From positions 1 through 9,597 of the forward strand of contig JBKKBM010000114.1 of NCBI GenBank assembly GCA_046714215.1: a DNA stretch of 9,597 nucleotides. Reading direction: 5' to 3'. The notes under the pieces are model-generated. The model did no database searches. It saw only the letters and a list, made by a program, of their open reading frames with translations, and was not told the origin of the DNA. This document shows positions 1 through 7,176 of the stretch, piece after piece; positions within the stretch are counted from its first letter, which is position 1, and the number at the start of each line of letters is the position of its first letter. The translations under genes and the position numbers were made by a program. This stretch comes from DATLCI01 sp046714215. GTDB lineage: Bacteria; Acidobacteriota; Terriglobia; Terriglobales; Acidobacteriaceae.

Positions 1-1349
1 ATTCCGGGCCGCAGGGTCTGCCCTTCTCCAGCGCTTTTAGCGCGCCGGGTAGCACGCCGCTGTTGCTGCTGATCGGCATCGTGGTTGCCCTCGCGATGAG
101 CGTGCTGCTGGTCTTCATGCTGGCAAATAAAGTCCTGAAGCCGATGAAGGAACTCGCGGAGTTTTCCGAGCGTCTGGCGGAAGGGGACTACAAGTCCAAG
201 GTCAACATCGACTCGCAGGATGACTTCGGCTTTGTGGCGGAGAACTTCAACAAGAGCAGCGAAAAGATCGCGCGCGCCGTCACCCAGCAGGAGGCTCAGG
301 AGTCATTGCAGAAGAGCGTGACTGACTTCCTGACCATCGTCAGCCAGATCGGCCGCGGCGACCTCACCCTGCGGGGCAAGGTCACCAATGATGCCCTAGG
401 CAACGTCGTTGACTCCGTCAACTACATGCTCGACAACTTCACCCGCGTGCTCGAAAGGGTTCGCAAGAGCGCTATCGACGTGGCCAGCAACGCCAACGAG
501 ATCCTCTTGTCGTCGGAAGATAAGTCGGCCGGTGCTACCCAGCAGGACCAGGAGATCACCAATACCTCGTCCGCGGTGGAAGAGTTGACCGTCTCCATGA
601 AGCAGGTTTCGAACAACGCGGAAGCCAGTGCCGAAGCTGCGCGCCGCGCGCTCGACGCCGCCGAACAAGGCAACCGCGCTGTGCGTGACACGCTGGAAGG
701 TATGCAGCGCATCCGCGCTTCAGTACAAGCTACGGCCAAGAAGATCAAGTCACTGGGCGATCGTTCGCTCGAGATCTCCGAGATCATCAACGTGATCAAT
801 GACATCACCGAGCAGACCAACCTGCTGGCGCTCAATGCCGCCATTGAAGCAGCGCGTGCGGGTGAAGCAGGCCGCGGATTCGCGGTCGTCGCCGACGAGG
901 TCCGCAAGCTGGCCGAGCACTCCCGCGCCGCGACCAAGGACATCGCCGCGCTGATCAAAGCCATTCAGGCGGAAACCAACGAAGCGGTGGTCGTCATGGA
1001 AGAGGGAACCAAGGAAGTGGAAGTGGGCGCCAAGCTGGCCGACCAGGCAGGCAAAGCGCTGGAAGCGATTTCCAGCGTGGTGCGTCAATCCGCGGAGTTG
1101 GTGCAGGAGATCTCGCTCGCCTCCAAGCAGCAGGTGCGTGGCACAGAAGGCGTAGCGAACGCCATGCAGATCATCTCCAACATCACTCGCCAGACTTCGC
1201 AGGGCGCGCGCCAGACGGCCCGCACCGTGGAACACATGGTGAAACTCTCGGAGCAGTTGAACGAAGCGTTGTCGCAATTCCGCATCGCTTCCTCCGGCAA
1301 CGGGGAGAACCGGGCGGCGGCGGAAGTGGCCGGCGTAGCGCGTCGGTAG
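1..1349 (+). CDS. Methyl-accepting chemotaxis protein, PilJ-like, 5' truncated
   Basis: This is the membrane signal transducer that feeds the CheA encoded downstream. The frame is open from base 3 with no stop, so the true start and the sensory domain lie outside the window; a TTG at 63 is only an internal codon. Numbering from that TTG, residues about 1-22 form a hydrophobic transmembrane helix. A HAMP module follows (about 22-74, with the PMKELAEF segment). A second HAMP-like module (about 82-135) contains GRGDLTLRGKVTND and DSVNYM, as in the type IV pilus transducer PilJ. The signalling domain carries the family hairpin signature near 247-290 (DITEQTNLLALNAAIEAARA, then GRGFAVVADEVRKLAEHS). 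A Glu/Gln-containing helix near 166-190 is the likely methylation region. The protein ends in VAGVARR, with no CheR-tethering NWETF-type pentapeptide. The stop is TAG at 1347. The MCP assignment is very secure; the PilJ relationship is inference from the tandem HAMP. Confidence 0.95.
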   Translation, partial: SGPQGLPFSSAFSAPGSTPLLLLIGIVVALAMSVLLVFMLANKVLKPMKELAEFSERLAEGDYKSKVNIDSQDDFGFVAENFNKSSEKIARAVTQQEAQESLQKSVTDFLTIVSQIGRGDLTLRGKVTNDALGNVVDSVNYMLDNFTRVLERVRKSAIDVASNANEILLSSEDKSAGATQQDQEITNTSSAVEELTVSMKQVSNNAEASAEAARRALDAAEQGNRAVRDTLEGMQRIRASVQATAKKIKSLGDRSLEISEIINVINDITEQTNLLALNAAIEAARAGEAGRGFAVVADEVRKLAEHSRAATKDIAALIKAIQAETNEAVVVMEEGTKEVEVGAKLADQAGKALEAISSVVRQSAELVQEISLASKQQVRGTEGVANAMQIISNITRQTSQGARQTARTVEHMVKLSEQLNEALSQFRIASSGNGENRAAAEVAGVARR

Positions 1350-1382
1350 GCGCAGTTAAAGGACCAGAAACCGGGAACCAGG

Positions 1383-2270
1383 GTGATGATCGAACGGCAG
1401 ACGATGAGTGTGACGGTGACGGACCATGAGCTGTCCGAGATGCGGGCGCTCATCGAGCAGCGCTCCGGCATCTTGTTCGATGAATCGCGCCAGCGCTTTT
1501 TTCCGCCGCGGGTGCGGGAGCATCTGGAGAACAAGCGGCTCACGAATGGTTCTGAGCTGCTACGGCTGGTCCGCAACTCCAACGTGGAGTACGACCAGTT
1601 TCTGGAAAGCCTGCTCACGCAGGAAACCTCGTTCGTGCGGTATCCGGCTATCTTTCGCGCTTTGGAGAAGAAGGTGCTGCCGGAGATGCACATGAAGAAG
1701 TTCTGGGAGAATCCGCGGTCGCTACGCATCTGGAGTGCGGGATGTTCTTCCGGAGAAGAGCCGTACACCATCGCGATCACGATCGCGGACACTATCGAGT
1801 TTGCCGATGCGTGGAACATCCACATATTGGCGACCGACATCAGCCGCAAGGCGCTGGACATGGCGGAGACGGGGATCTATCCGCGCCGCGAGTTGAATGG
1901 CCAGACGCTGGAGCAGATTGACGCCTACTTCACGAAGGTCGGTGACGATTACAAGGTGAAGCCTAAGATCCGCAACCTGGTGACCTTTGCGCCCATGAAC
2001 CTGGCGCAAGTGGTCTACATGGGAAAGTTTGACTGCATCTTCTGCATGAACGTGCTGATCTACTTCACGGAAGAGCGCCGCGCGCAGTTGATCCAGCGGT
2101 TTTATGAGTATCTGGAGCCCGGCGGGTATCTGTTCTTGGGTCATGCCGAGTCCGTCGCGAAGGCGCAAGTGGGATTCGAACCCCTGGTAGTGGGAGATTC
2201 ACTGATCTATCAGAAGCCGGCGGCGGGCCAGTCGCGTAAAGCCGCTACCGCAGCACAGGAGAGGATTTGA
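1383..2270 (+). CDS. cheR: Chemotaxis protein methyltransferase CheR
   Basis: This enzyme transfers methyl groups from S-adenosylmethionine to glutamates of chemoreceptors, here presumably the adjacent MCP. Numbering from GTG 1383 (295 aa), the small helical N-terminal domain spans about 14-80. TQETSFVR at 79-86 corresponds to the family T-x-E-T-x-F-F-R motif. The SAM-binding loop is SAGCSSGEEPYT at 118-129, followed by ILATDIS at 148-154 and the CMNVLIYF strand at 221-228. That strand normally reads CRN, so Met222 is unusual. There is no C-terminal TPR extension; the protein has ordinary stand-alone CheR length. It lies 33 bp after the MCP. GTG 1383 and ATG 1386 are adjacent candidate starts with a GGGA stretch at 1373-1376; ATG 1404 is a third option with a weaker upstream signal. 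The gene overlaps cheA by 4 bp. Confidence 0.95.
   Translation: MMIERQTMSVTVTDHELSEMRALIEQRSGILFDESRQRFFPPRVREHLENKRLTNGSELLRLVRNSNVEYDQFLESLLTQETSFVRYPAIFRALEKKVLPEMHMKKFWENPRSLRIWSAGCSSGEEPYTIAITIADTIEFADAWNIHILATDISRKALDMAETGIYPRRELNGQTLEQIDAYFTKVGDDYKVKPKIRNLVTFAPMNLAQVVYMGKFDCIFCMNVLIYFTEERRAQLIQRFYEYLEPGGYLFLGHAESVAKAQVGFEPLVVGDSLIYQKPAAGQSRKAATAAQERI
2257..2264 (+). promoter_or_regulatory. Shine-Dalgarno site of cheA, supporting a TTG start
   Basis: A strong purine-rich site, AGGAGAGG, ends two bases before the TTG at 2267. The TTG overlaps the cheR stop as TTGA. No ATG or GTG in this frame lies near the junction, and the reading from TTG gives a plausible Hpt-like helix at once, so a TTG start with translational coupling to cheR is the best choice. 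Confidence 0.7.
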
Positions 2271-5200
2271 ACCCGCACGGGCAAGAATTCGTCGAAGTCT
2301 TCCTTCAGGAAGCCTCCGAACACCTGCAGTTTCTGCGGGAGTACTCCGGCATTCTGCAAGATCCGTATCCCATGCCGGAAGATCTGGAGCGGCTGTATAT
2401 CTCCGCGCACACGCTGGCGGGAACGTCAGCTTCTTACGGTTTCGCTCTGTTTTCTGAAGTCTCCGGCAAACTTGCTCACATCTTCCATTACGCCATCAAT
2501 GCGACCATCGCCGAAGATGCCGCGGCGCCGCTTTTGGAATTGATCTATGAAGGTGTAGCGGTGCTCGAGTCGGATCTGCTGATGATCAGCGCCAACGCGG
2601 TGGAAGCGGTAGAAGACATCACCGCCTTCAAGGCGAAGTATCCGTTCGCGTTTCAAGCGCCGGCCCCGCCGCAGCCCGAACCGGAAGTGCCGATCATCTA
2701 TCACGCACCTCCGGCGGACGGCGAAACCCTTTCGCCTTCGCCCGCGCCGCGGGCAACGCAGCCCATCGTCATTTCCGACCTCGAGCCGGATGGCGAAGTC
2801 CCGGAAGAGATCCTGGAATTCTTTGTGCCGGAGGCGGAAGAGCATCTGCAGATCGTGCAGGATTGTCTGCTGGCACTGGAAGCCAATCCCAACGCGGAAG
2901 ACATCAACCGTCTCTTCCGCGCTATGCACACGGTGAAGGGAAGCGCAGCGCAAGTTGGATTGCAGCGCATCGCCCGGGTTGCCCATCGCGCCGAAGATCT
3001 GGTTGGACGCCTGCGTGACGGTCTGCTCCACCCCAGCGCGGAGATCGTGGACATCTGCCTGGAATCGGTGGATGCGCTGAAGAAGTTCCTGTATCGGCAG
3101 TGGCCGGATGAAGCCACGATGCAGGCGTCGGTGAAGTCGCTGCTAACGCGCATTGCGCGGCTGGCGCCGGAAGAGTCGGAAGATGAGGCGCCGGCGGCGA
3201 CTGCATCCACCGAACCCGTCGCAGAAGCCCAGTTTGACGCCGTTGCCGACGAAGAAGCGGTGGAAGCTGCGGAAGAGGTCAGCGTCCTCGAGATGGCGCG
3301 TCCAGCGGCCAAGCCTGATGCCGAAAAAGAAGACGAAGCCCTGCCCGCGGGCAAGCGCGAGATCGCCGCGGTTCCGCAATCGAAGTCGGTGCGCATCGCA
3401 CTCGAGCGTCTGGACCGCATGATGAATGCGGTAGGCGAGCTGGTCATCAATCGTACCCGCATGCTGGGACGCCTCGCCGAATTGGAACGTCTGGCCGATG
3501 TGCTGAATTTTTCCAAGGCGCGTATGGCGGACAAGGTCACGGAGTTCCAGGAGAAATACGAATTCAGCCGTTTGACCAGTAGTCAGCCGGCGGCGCCACA
3601 GTATCCGCAGTCGTCCTATGCGCAGACTTCTTATCCGCAATCGTCATTTGGCGGGGGAGAGAATTTCCCGTTCCGCGGCGGTTTTTCCAGCTACTCGCAC
3701 AGTTACGACGCCTCATTGGCTGAGTTCAGCGAGTTAGAGATGGATCGCTACGACGATTTCAGCATCCTCTCGCGATCGCTGACAGAGATTTCCGCCGACA
3801 TCACCGAAGTGCTCACACAGCTCGATGGCTTTGTCCGCCGGGTTGATTCTGATATCGACGAGTTCACAAAACTCGCACATCGCCTGCAGGACGAGATCAC
3901 CCAGGCGCGCATGGTGCCCATCGGCAACTTGTACGCGCGCCTTTCACGCACGGTGCGCGATGCGGCGAAGGCGTCCAATAAGCAAGTGGAACTGACGCTG
4001 GCGGGAGCGGAGACGGAACTCGACAACAACATCATTCAGCAGATATCTGACCCGCTCATTCACCTGGTGCGCAACTCCGTGGCCCACGGCTTGGAGAAGC
4101 ACGACGAGCGCTATGAATCGGGTAAAAGCGATGTGGGCAATGTCGCAGTGCGCGCTTACCATCGCGGTAACCATATCTTTATCGAAGTGGAAGACGATGG
4201 CCGCGGCGTGGATTATGACCGCGTACGCAACACCGCTGTTGAAGCCGGCCTGGTGAATGGGGACGACGCAGCCAGCCTGAGCGAGCGCGACTTGCTCGAA
4301 TTCCTCTTCCATCCGGGCTTCTCCACCGCGCCGCGTAAGACGGAGTTGGCCGGCCGCGGAGTGGGCCTCGACGTAGTGCGCGCAAACCTGGCCGCGCTGA
4401 ATGGCGAGATCGAGATTGAGACGCAGAAGGGACACGGCACGCGCTTCACGTTGAAAGTGCCGCTGACCCTCATCATCTCGCAGGCGCTCTTTGTCCGCTG
4501 TGGTAAACATACTTTCGCTTTCCCGCTGGCGTTCGTGGAAGAGATCCGCCGCTTGAAAGAAGTCGACATCGAAGAAGTCGGCGGCAAGCTGCTGACAAAA
4601 GTCCGTGACGTTGTCACCGAAGTGGTGCGCCTCGACCAGCAACTTGGTTTGGAGGCGGTGGAGCCGATCAACGGCTATTACCGCATGGTCATCGTCAATG
4701 TCGGCGGACGCCAGGTGGGCATCGTGGTGGAAGAAGTCATCCGTAAAGACGAGATCGTGATCAAGAACCTGGGCGAGTATCTGCGCAACGTAAAACTGTT
4801 CCCGGGTTCCACCATTGCGCCGGATGGCAGCCTTATTCTCCTGGTCGACGTAAATCGCCTGGTGATGGGCGAGTCGATGGAGCACCGTCCTCTCATGGCG
4901 ACGGCCAGCGCCAGTGCGGCGCGCATCTTTGCGCCGGGCGCGGCGGCGGTGGCCCGCGGCGAGATCCCCGCGGCCGCCATCGATGACGTGGCACCGGAAA
5001 AAGTGGTGGTCCTGGCCGACGATTCCATCAGTATTCGCAAGTACGTAGGTCGCATGCTGGAGAAAGCCGGCTATCGCGTGAAGCTTGCGTCCGACGGTTT
5101 GGAAGCGCTGGAGATCGTCTCCATGGCGAAGTGCGACCTCGTCGTCACTGACTTGGAGATGCCGCGCACCAATGGTTATGAGTTGATGGCGCACCTCCGG

Positions 5201-5413
5201 CAGAATCCGGAGACGCGCAACGTGCCGGTGATGGTGGTGACGTCACGCGCCGGAGCAAAACATAAAGACCGCGCCATCAAGGAAGGCGCTGTGGCATTTT
5301 TGACTAAGCCAGTGCAGGAAGATCAATTTGTGGCGACGGTTGCCAGTTTGATCGGCCCCGCCAGCAGCACCAAGACGAGCGCCGCCGCCGAAGCGACCAC
5401 GGCAGGGAATTAG
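2267..5413 (+). CDS. cheA: Hybrid chemotaxis histidine kinase CheA (ChpA/PilL-like), Hpt-Hpt-dimerisation-ATPase-CheW-receiver
   Basis: This is the central kinase (1048 aa): ATP-dependent autophosphorylation on Hpt histidines, then transfer to receivers. Domains in order: Hpt-like 1 (about 5-125, His48 in AHTLAGTSASYGF); Hpt 2 (about 180-300, His221 in MHTVKGSAAQVG); acidic Ala/Glu-rich linker (300-370) with no recognisable P2; dimerisation helices (about 374-435 and 496-565) split by a segment with YPQSS-type repeats and LEMDRYDDF; HATPase (about 566-735) with N box HLVRNSVAHGLE at 599-610, DDGRGV at 643-648, HPGFST at 682-687 and GRGVGLDVV at 696-704; CheW-like P5 (about 735-870); and a receiver (about 911-1030) with Asp918/Asp919, phospho-acceptor Asp962, Thr992 and Lys1014 all present. 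The LEMDRYDDF-type segment and fused receiver resemble PilL/ChpA of pilus systems. Oddities: Hpt 1 has Ala for the usual Lys after His, and the N box reads AHG where DHG is usual. Confidence 0.95.
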   Translation: MNPHGQEFVEVFLQEASEHLQFLREYSGILQDPYPMPEDLERLYISAHTLAGTSASYGFALFSEVSGKLAHIFHYAINATIAEDAAAPLLELIYEGVAVLESDLLMISANAVEAVEDITAFKAKYPFAFQAPAPPQPEPEVPIIYHAPPADGETLSPSPAPRATQPIVISDLEPDGEVPEEILEFFVPEAEEHLQIVQDCLLALEANPNAEDINRLFRAMHTVKGSAAQVGLQRIARVAHRAEDLVGRLRDGLLHPSAEIVDICLESVDALKKFLYRQWPDEATMQASVKSLLTRIARLAPEESEDEAPAATASTEPVAEAQFDAVADEEAVEAAEEVSVLEMARPAAKPDAEKEDEALPAGKREIAAVPQSKSVRIALERLDRMMNAVGELVINRTRMLGRLAELERLADVLNFSKARMADKVTEFQEKYEFSRLTSSQPAAPQYPQSSYAQTSYPQSSFGGGENFPFRGGFSSYSHSYDASLAEFSELEMDRYDDFSILSRSLTEISADITEVLTQLDGFVRRVDSDIDEFTKLAHRLQDEITQARMVPIGNLYARLSRTVRDAAKASNKQVELTLAGAETELDNNIIQQISDPLIHLVRNSVAHGLEKHDERYESGKSDVGNVAVRAYHRGNHIFIEVEDDGRGVDYDRVRNTAVEAGLVNGDDAASLSERDLLEFLFHPGFSTAPRKTELAGRGVGLDVVRANLAALNGEIEIETQKGHGTRFTLKVPLTLIISQALFVRCGKHTFAFPLAFVEEIRRLKEVDIEEVGGKLLTKVRDVVTEVVRLDQQLGLEAVEPINGYYRMVIVNVGGRQVGIVVEEVIRKDEIVIKNLGEYLRNVKLFPGSTIAPDGSLILLVDVNRLVMGESMEHRPLMATASASAARIFAPGAAAVARGEIPAAAIDDVAPEKVVVLADDSISIRKYVGRMLEKAGYRVKLASDGLEALEIVSMAKCDLVVTDLEMPRTNGYELMAHLRQNPETRNVPVMVVTSRAGAKHKDRAIKEGAVAFLTKPVQEDQFVATVASLIGPASSTKTSAAAEATTAGN
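3602..3646 (+). repeat. Three imperfect 15-bp tandem repeats within cheA
   Basis: Units at 3602-3616, 3617-3631 and 3632-3646 encode YPQSS, YAQTS and YPQSS. They sit in the low-complexity stretch inserted into the CheA dimerisation hairpin and keep the reading frame. Units differ mainly by synonymous or mild changes, which suggests an old slippage-type expansion. Confidence 0.7.
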
Positions 5414-5419
5414 ATAAGG

Positions 5420-5449
5420 ATGAGCACACCGGGAATGAGCACGCCAGGC
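5420..5449 (+). repeat. 15-bp tandem duplication covering the cheB start codon
   Basis: The units 5420-5434 and 5435-5449 both begin with ATGAGCAC and encode MSTPG twice. The copies differ at two positions, both third codon positions in the Thr and Pro codons, plus the last codon (GGA or GGC). Either ATG could start translation; the duplication creates a spare in-frame start. Confidence 0.75.
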
Positions 5450-6652
5450 AAACGAATCCGGGTACTGATCGCTGACGACTCCGCCTTCATGCGCAAGGTG
5501 CTGGTCAGTATCATCTCTGCTCATCCCGAGCTGGAGGTGGCGGGCGAAGCGCGCGATGGCCGCGACGCGGTGGCGCAGAACGAAGCGCTGAATCCCGACG
5601 TGATCACGATGGACATCAATATGCCGCAGATGGACGGGTTGCAGGCCACCGAGATCATCATGTCCACCAAGCCCAAACCGATCGTGATCGTCAGTTCAGA
5701 ATCGCGGGAGGGCGCGGATACCACGTTGAAGGCGCTGGAACTGGGCGCGATCGATTTCGTCCCGAAGCCTTCCAGTGGAGTTGATCTGGACATGAATACA
5801 GTGCGCGACGAGATCTGCCGCAAGGTGAAGATGGCCTCCAAAGTTCGTGTGGTGCGCAATGCGGCGAAGACTAAACTGGCGCAGGAGATCGCAAATTCCG
5901 CGCCGCGCACGGAGCCGTCGTTGCCTTCGGGATATGCCTACTCCGGCAATCACGCTAACTCTGGCAACCACACCATAGCGGCCCCCGTCCGGGGCGATGC
6001 CGCGCGGTCTTCGGCGTTTGCCGGGGGGGCGGGGCCAACTTCTACGAGAAGCGCCGGCAGGTTCCCCATCGTGGTGATCGCAGCCTCCACCGGTGGTCCG
6101 GCCACACTGATGAAGCTGGTGCCGGCCTTTCCCAAAGATTTTCCCGGAGCAGTGTTGCTGATACAGCACATGCCCGCGAGTTTCACGTCGCAGTTCGCGC
6201 AACAATTGGCGGAGATCGCCGCCATCCGGGTGAAAGAAGCGGAGCCCGGCGAGATCATCACGCCCGGCAATATGTATCTGTGTCCGGGGTCAAGTCACAT
6301 GAAGGTGTCGCAGACGGGGCGGCTCACGCTGGATGAAGGCGCGCGCATCAACGGTTATCGGCCCTGTGCGGATGTCACGCTGGAGACGGCCGCTGATTTC
6401 GCCGGCAACATGGGCATTGGCGTGATCCTTACGGGCATGGGCAACGACGGATGCCGCGGGGTGCAGCAGATCAAGGCGGCGGGCGGGCATGTGATCGCGC
6501 AAGATGAAGTCACATCGGTGATCTTCGGCATGAATGCGGAGGCCATCAAGACCGGCGCGGTAGATCAGATCCAACCGATTGAGAACATTTATGCGGCGGT
6601 GGAAAAGCGAGTGCTCTATATATTCGGCGCGGCCAGGGTGGGTGCGCTATGA
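5420..6652 (+). CDS. cheB: Chemotaxis response regulator protein-glutamate methylesterase CheB
   Basis: CheB removes methyl groups (and deamidates Gln) on MCPs, is activated when CheA phosphorylates its receiver, and opposes CheR. Numbering from ATG 5420 (410 aa), the receiver spans about 12-130 with Asp19/Asp20, phospho-acceptor Asp65 (TMDINMP), Ser92-Ser93 at the Thr/Ser switch and Lys116 (VPKP). A 70-residue Ser/Asn/Gly-rich linker contains SGNH twice. The methylesterase domain spans about 214-400, with the catalytic triad visible as Ser223 (AASTGG), His250 (QHMP) and Asp343 (GNDG). The gene follows cheA by 6 bp and overlaps the next gene by 4 bp (ATGA). The start is ambiguous: ATG 5420 and ATG 5435 begin two copies of an MSTPG-coding unit. 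An AAGG directly abuts ATG 5420, and AGGGA at 5404-5408 is a better-spaced alternative. Function is secure. Confidence 0.96.
   Translation: MSTPGMSTPGKRIRVLIADDSAFMRKVLVSIISAHPELEVAGEARDGRDAVAQNEALNPDVITMDINMPQMDGLQATEIIMSTKPKPIVIVSSESREGADTTLKALELGAIDFVPKPSSGVDLDMNTVRDEICRKVKMASKVRVVRNAAKTKLAQEIANSAPRTEPSLPSGYAYSGNHANSGNHTIAAPVRGDAARSSAFAGGAGPTSTRSAGRFPIVVIAASTGGPATLMKLVPAFPKDFPGAVLLIQHMPASFTSQFAQQLAEIAAIRVKEAEPGEIITPGNMYLCPGSSHMKVSQTGRLTLDEGARINGYRPCADVTLETAADFAGNMGIGVILTGMGNDGCRGVQQIKAAGGHVIAQDEVTSVIFGMNAEAIKTGAVDQIQPIENIYAAVEKRVLYIFGAARVGAL
5942..5971 (+). repeat. Imperfect 18-bp-period repeat in the CheB linker
   Basis: SGNH is encoded at 5942-5953 and again at 5960-5971, separated by Ala-Asn codons. 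The two 12-bp cores differ at two third-position bases. The repeat lies in the flexible linker between the receiver and the methylesterase domain. Confidence 0.5.
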
Positions 6653-7176
6653 GGCTGACCCGCGCCGCCGACAAGAAGAAGACCGCGCAGACCGAAGACG
6701 TGATCCTGTTCGTGGTGGACGGTCATCGCTTTGCCATCGCTGCGAATGCGGTGGATGAGATCCGCAATCTTGATGGAGTTTCTCCGCTGCCGCCTGCTTT
6801 GCACCATCCGCGCCTGGCCAAGGTGAAGGCCACGCTGGTTCGCGGCAAAAAAGATCCGGACACGGTCTATTTTGTGGTGGACGCAGCGGCGTACTTTGGA
6901 CTCAAGCGCAATGAGCCGGAGCGCGTGCTGGTGTTGCGGCACGCCGCGGGCGCGCTGCAGGTGGAGAAGATTGACCGTATGACCCAGATCTCAACCGTGG
7001 TGGCGCTGCCCGCGGCATTTCGCGGCCAGGAACGGGTCTGGTATCGCGGGCTGGCCTTGGTGGGCGAGCAGGTGGTGCCGCTGGTGGCGCCGGAAGCGTT
7101 CCTCAATAAAGGGGAACAGGCCGTGCTGCAGGCCAGTTGGAAAGGCTTGATCGCCGCCCAGGGGGCCACCGCATGA
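6649..7176 (+). CDS. Divergent CheW-like adaptor protein
   Basis: This is a 175-residue CheW-domain protein expected to bridge MCP and CheA, or to occupy a second adaptor site. About 15 polar, Lys-rich N-terminal residues precede the domain. DVILFVVDGHRFAIAANAVDEI (about 17-38) is the first CheW strand pair, which normally reads as a phrase like 'f.l.g..yai....v.ei'. TLVRGKK near 63-69 takes the place of the usual L-x-R-G-x-I-x-P loop but lacks the I-x-P part. YFVVDAAAYFGL, VLVLRH and GLALVGEQVVPLV follow in the expected order. The ATG overlaps the cheB stop (ATGA), with AGGG at 6635-6638 as a probable ribosome site. CheW membership is supported by order, spacing and context, but the sequence is poorly conserved. 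It could be the ChpC-like or PilI-like member of a pilus-type system. Confidence 0.75.
   Translation: MRLTRAADKKKTAQTEDVILFVVDGHRFAIAANAVDEIRNLDGVSPLPPALHHPRLAKVKATLVRGKKDPDTVYFVVDAAAYFGLKRNEPERVLVLRHAAGALQVEKIDRMTQISTVVALPAAFRGQERVWYRGLALVGEQVVPLVAPEAFLNKGEQAVLQASWKGLIAAQGATA

Noticed and set aside
63..65. TTG at 63 as the MCP start codon
   Set aside because: The same frame is open back to base 3 and reads through the lead-in to the transmembrane helix; an MCP would need an upstream sensor region, so the gene is simply truncated by the window.
1085..1861. A 258-codon - strand open frame spanning the MCP-cheR junction
   Set aside because: It lies opposite two well-supported genes and has a Ser/Arg/Cys-rich shadow composition without any family motif.
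3944..5194. A 416-codon open frame on the - strand across cheA
   Set aside because: It is antisense to the conserved ATPase, CheW and receiver parts of cheA, shows a His/Arg/Asp-rich composition expected from reading GC-rich codons backwards, and has no recognisable domain or good ribosome site.
6023..6029. A run of seven G in cheB as a possible phase-variation tract
   Set aside because: It is short, interrupted by C before four more G, and lies in a Gly-rich linker of a GC-rich gene; ordinary codon use explains it.
7137..7139. TTG as the start of the second CheW
   Set aside because: ATG 7173 has an ATGA overlap with the previous stop and a well-spaced AGGGGG. The extra 12 residues from the TTG lie within the preceding gene and add no CheW feature.
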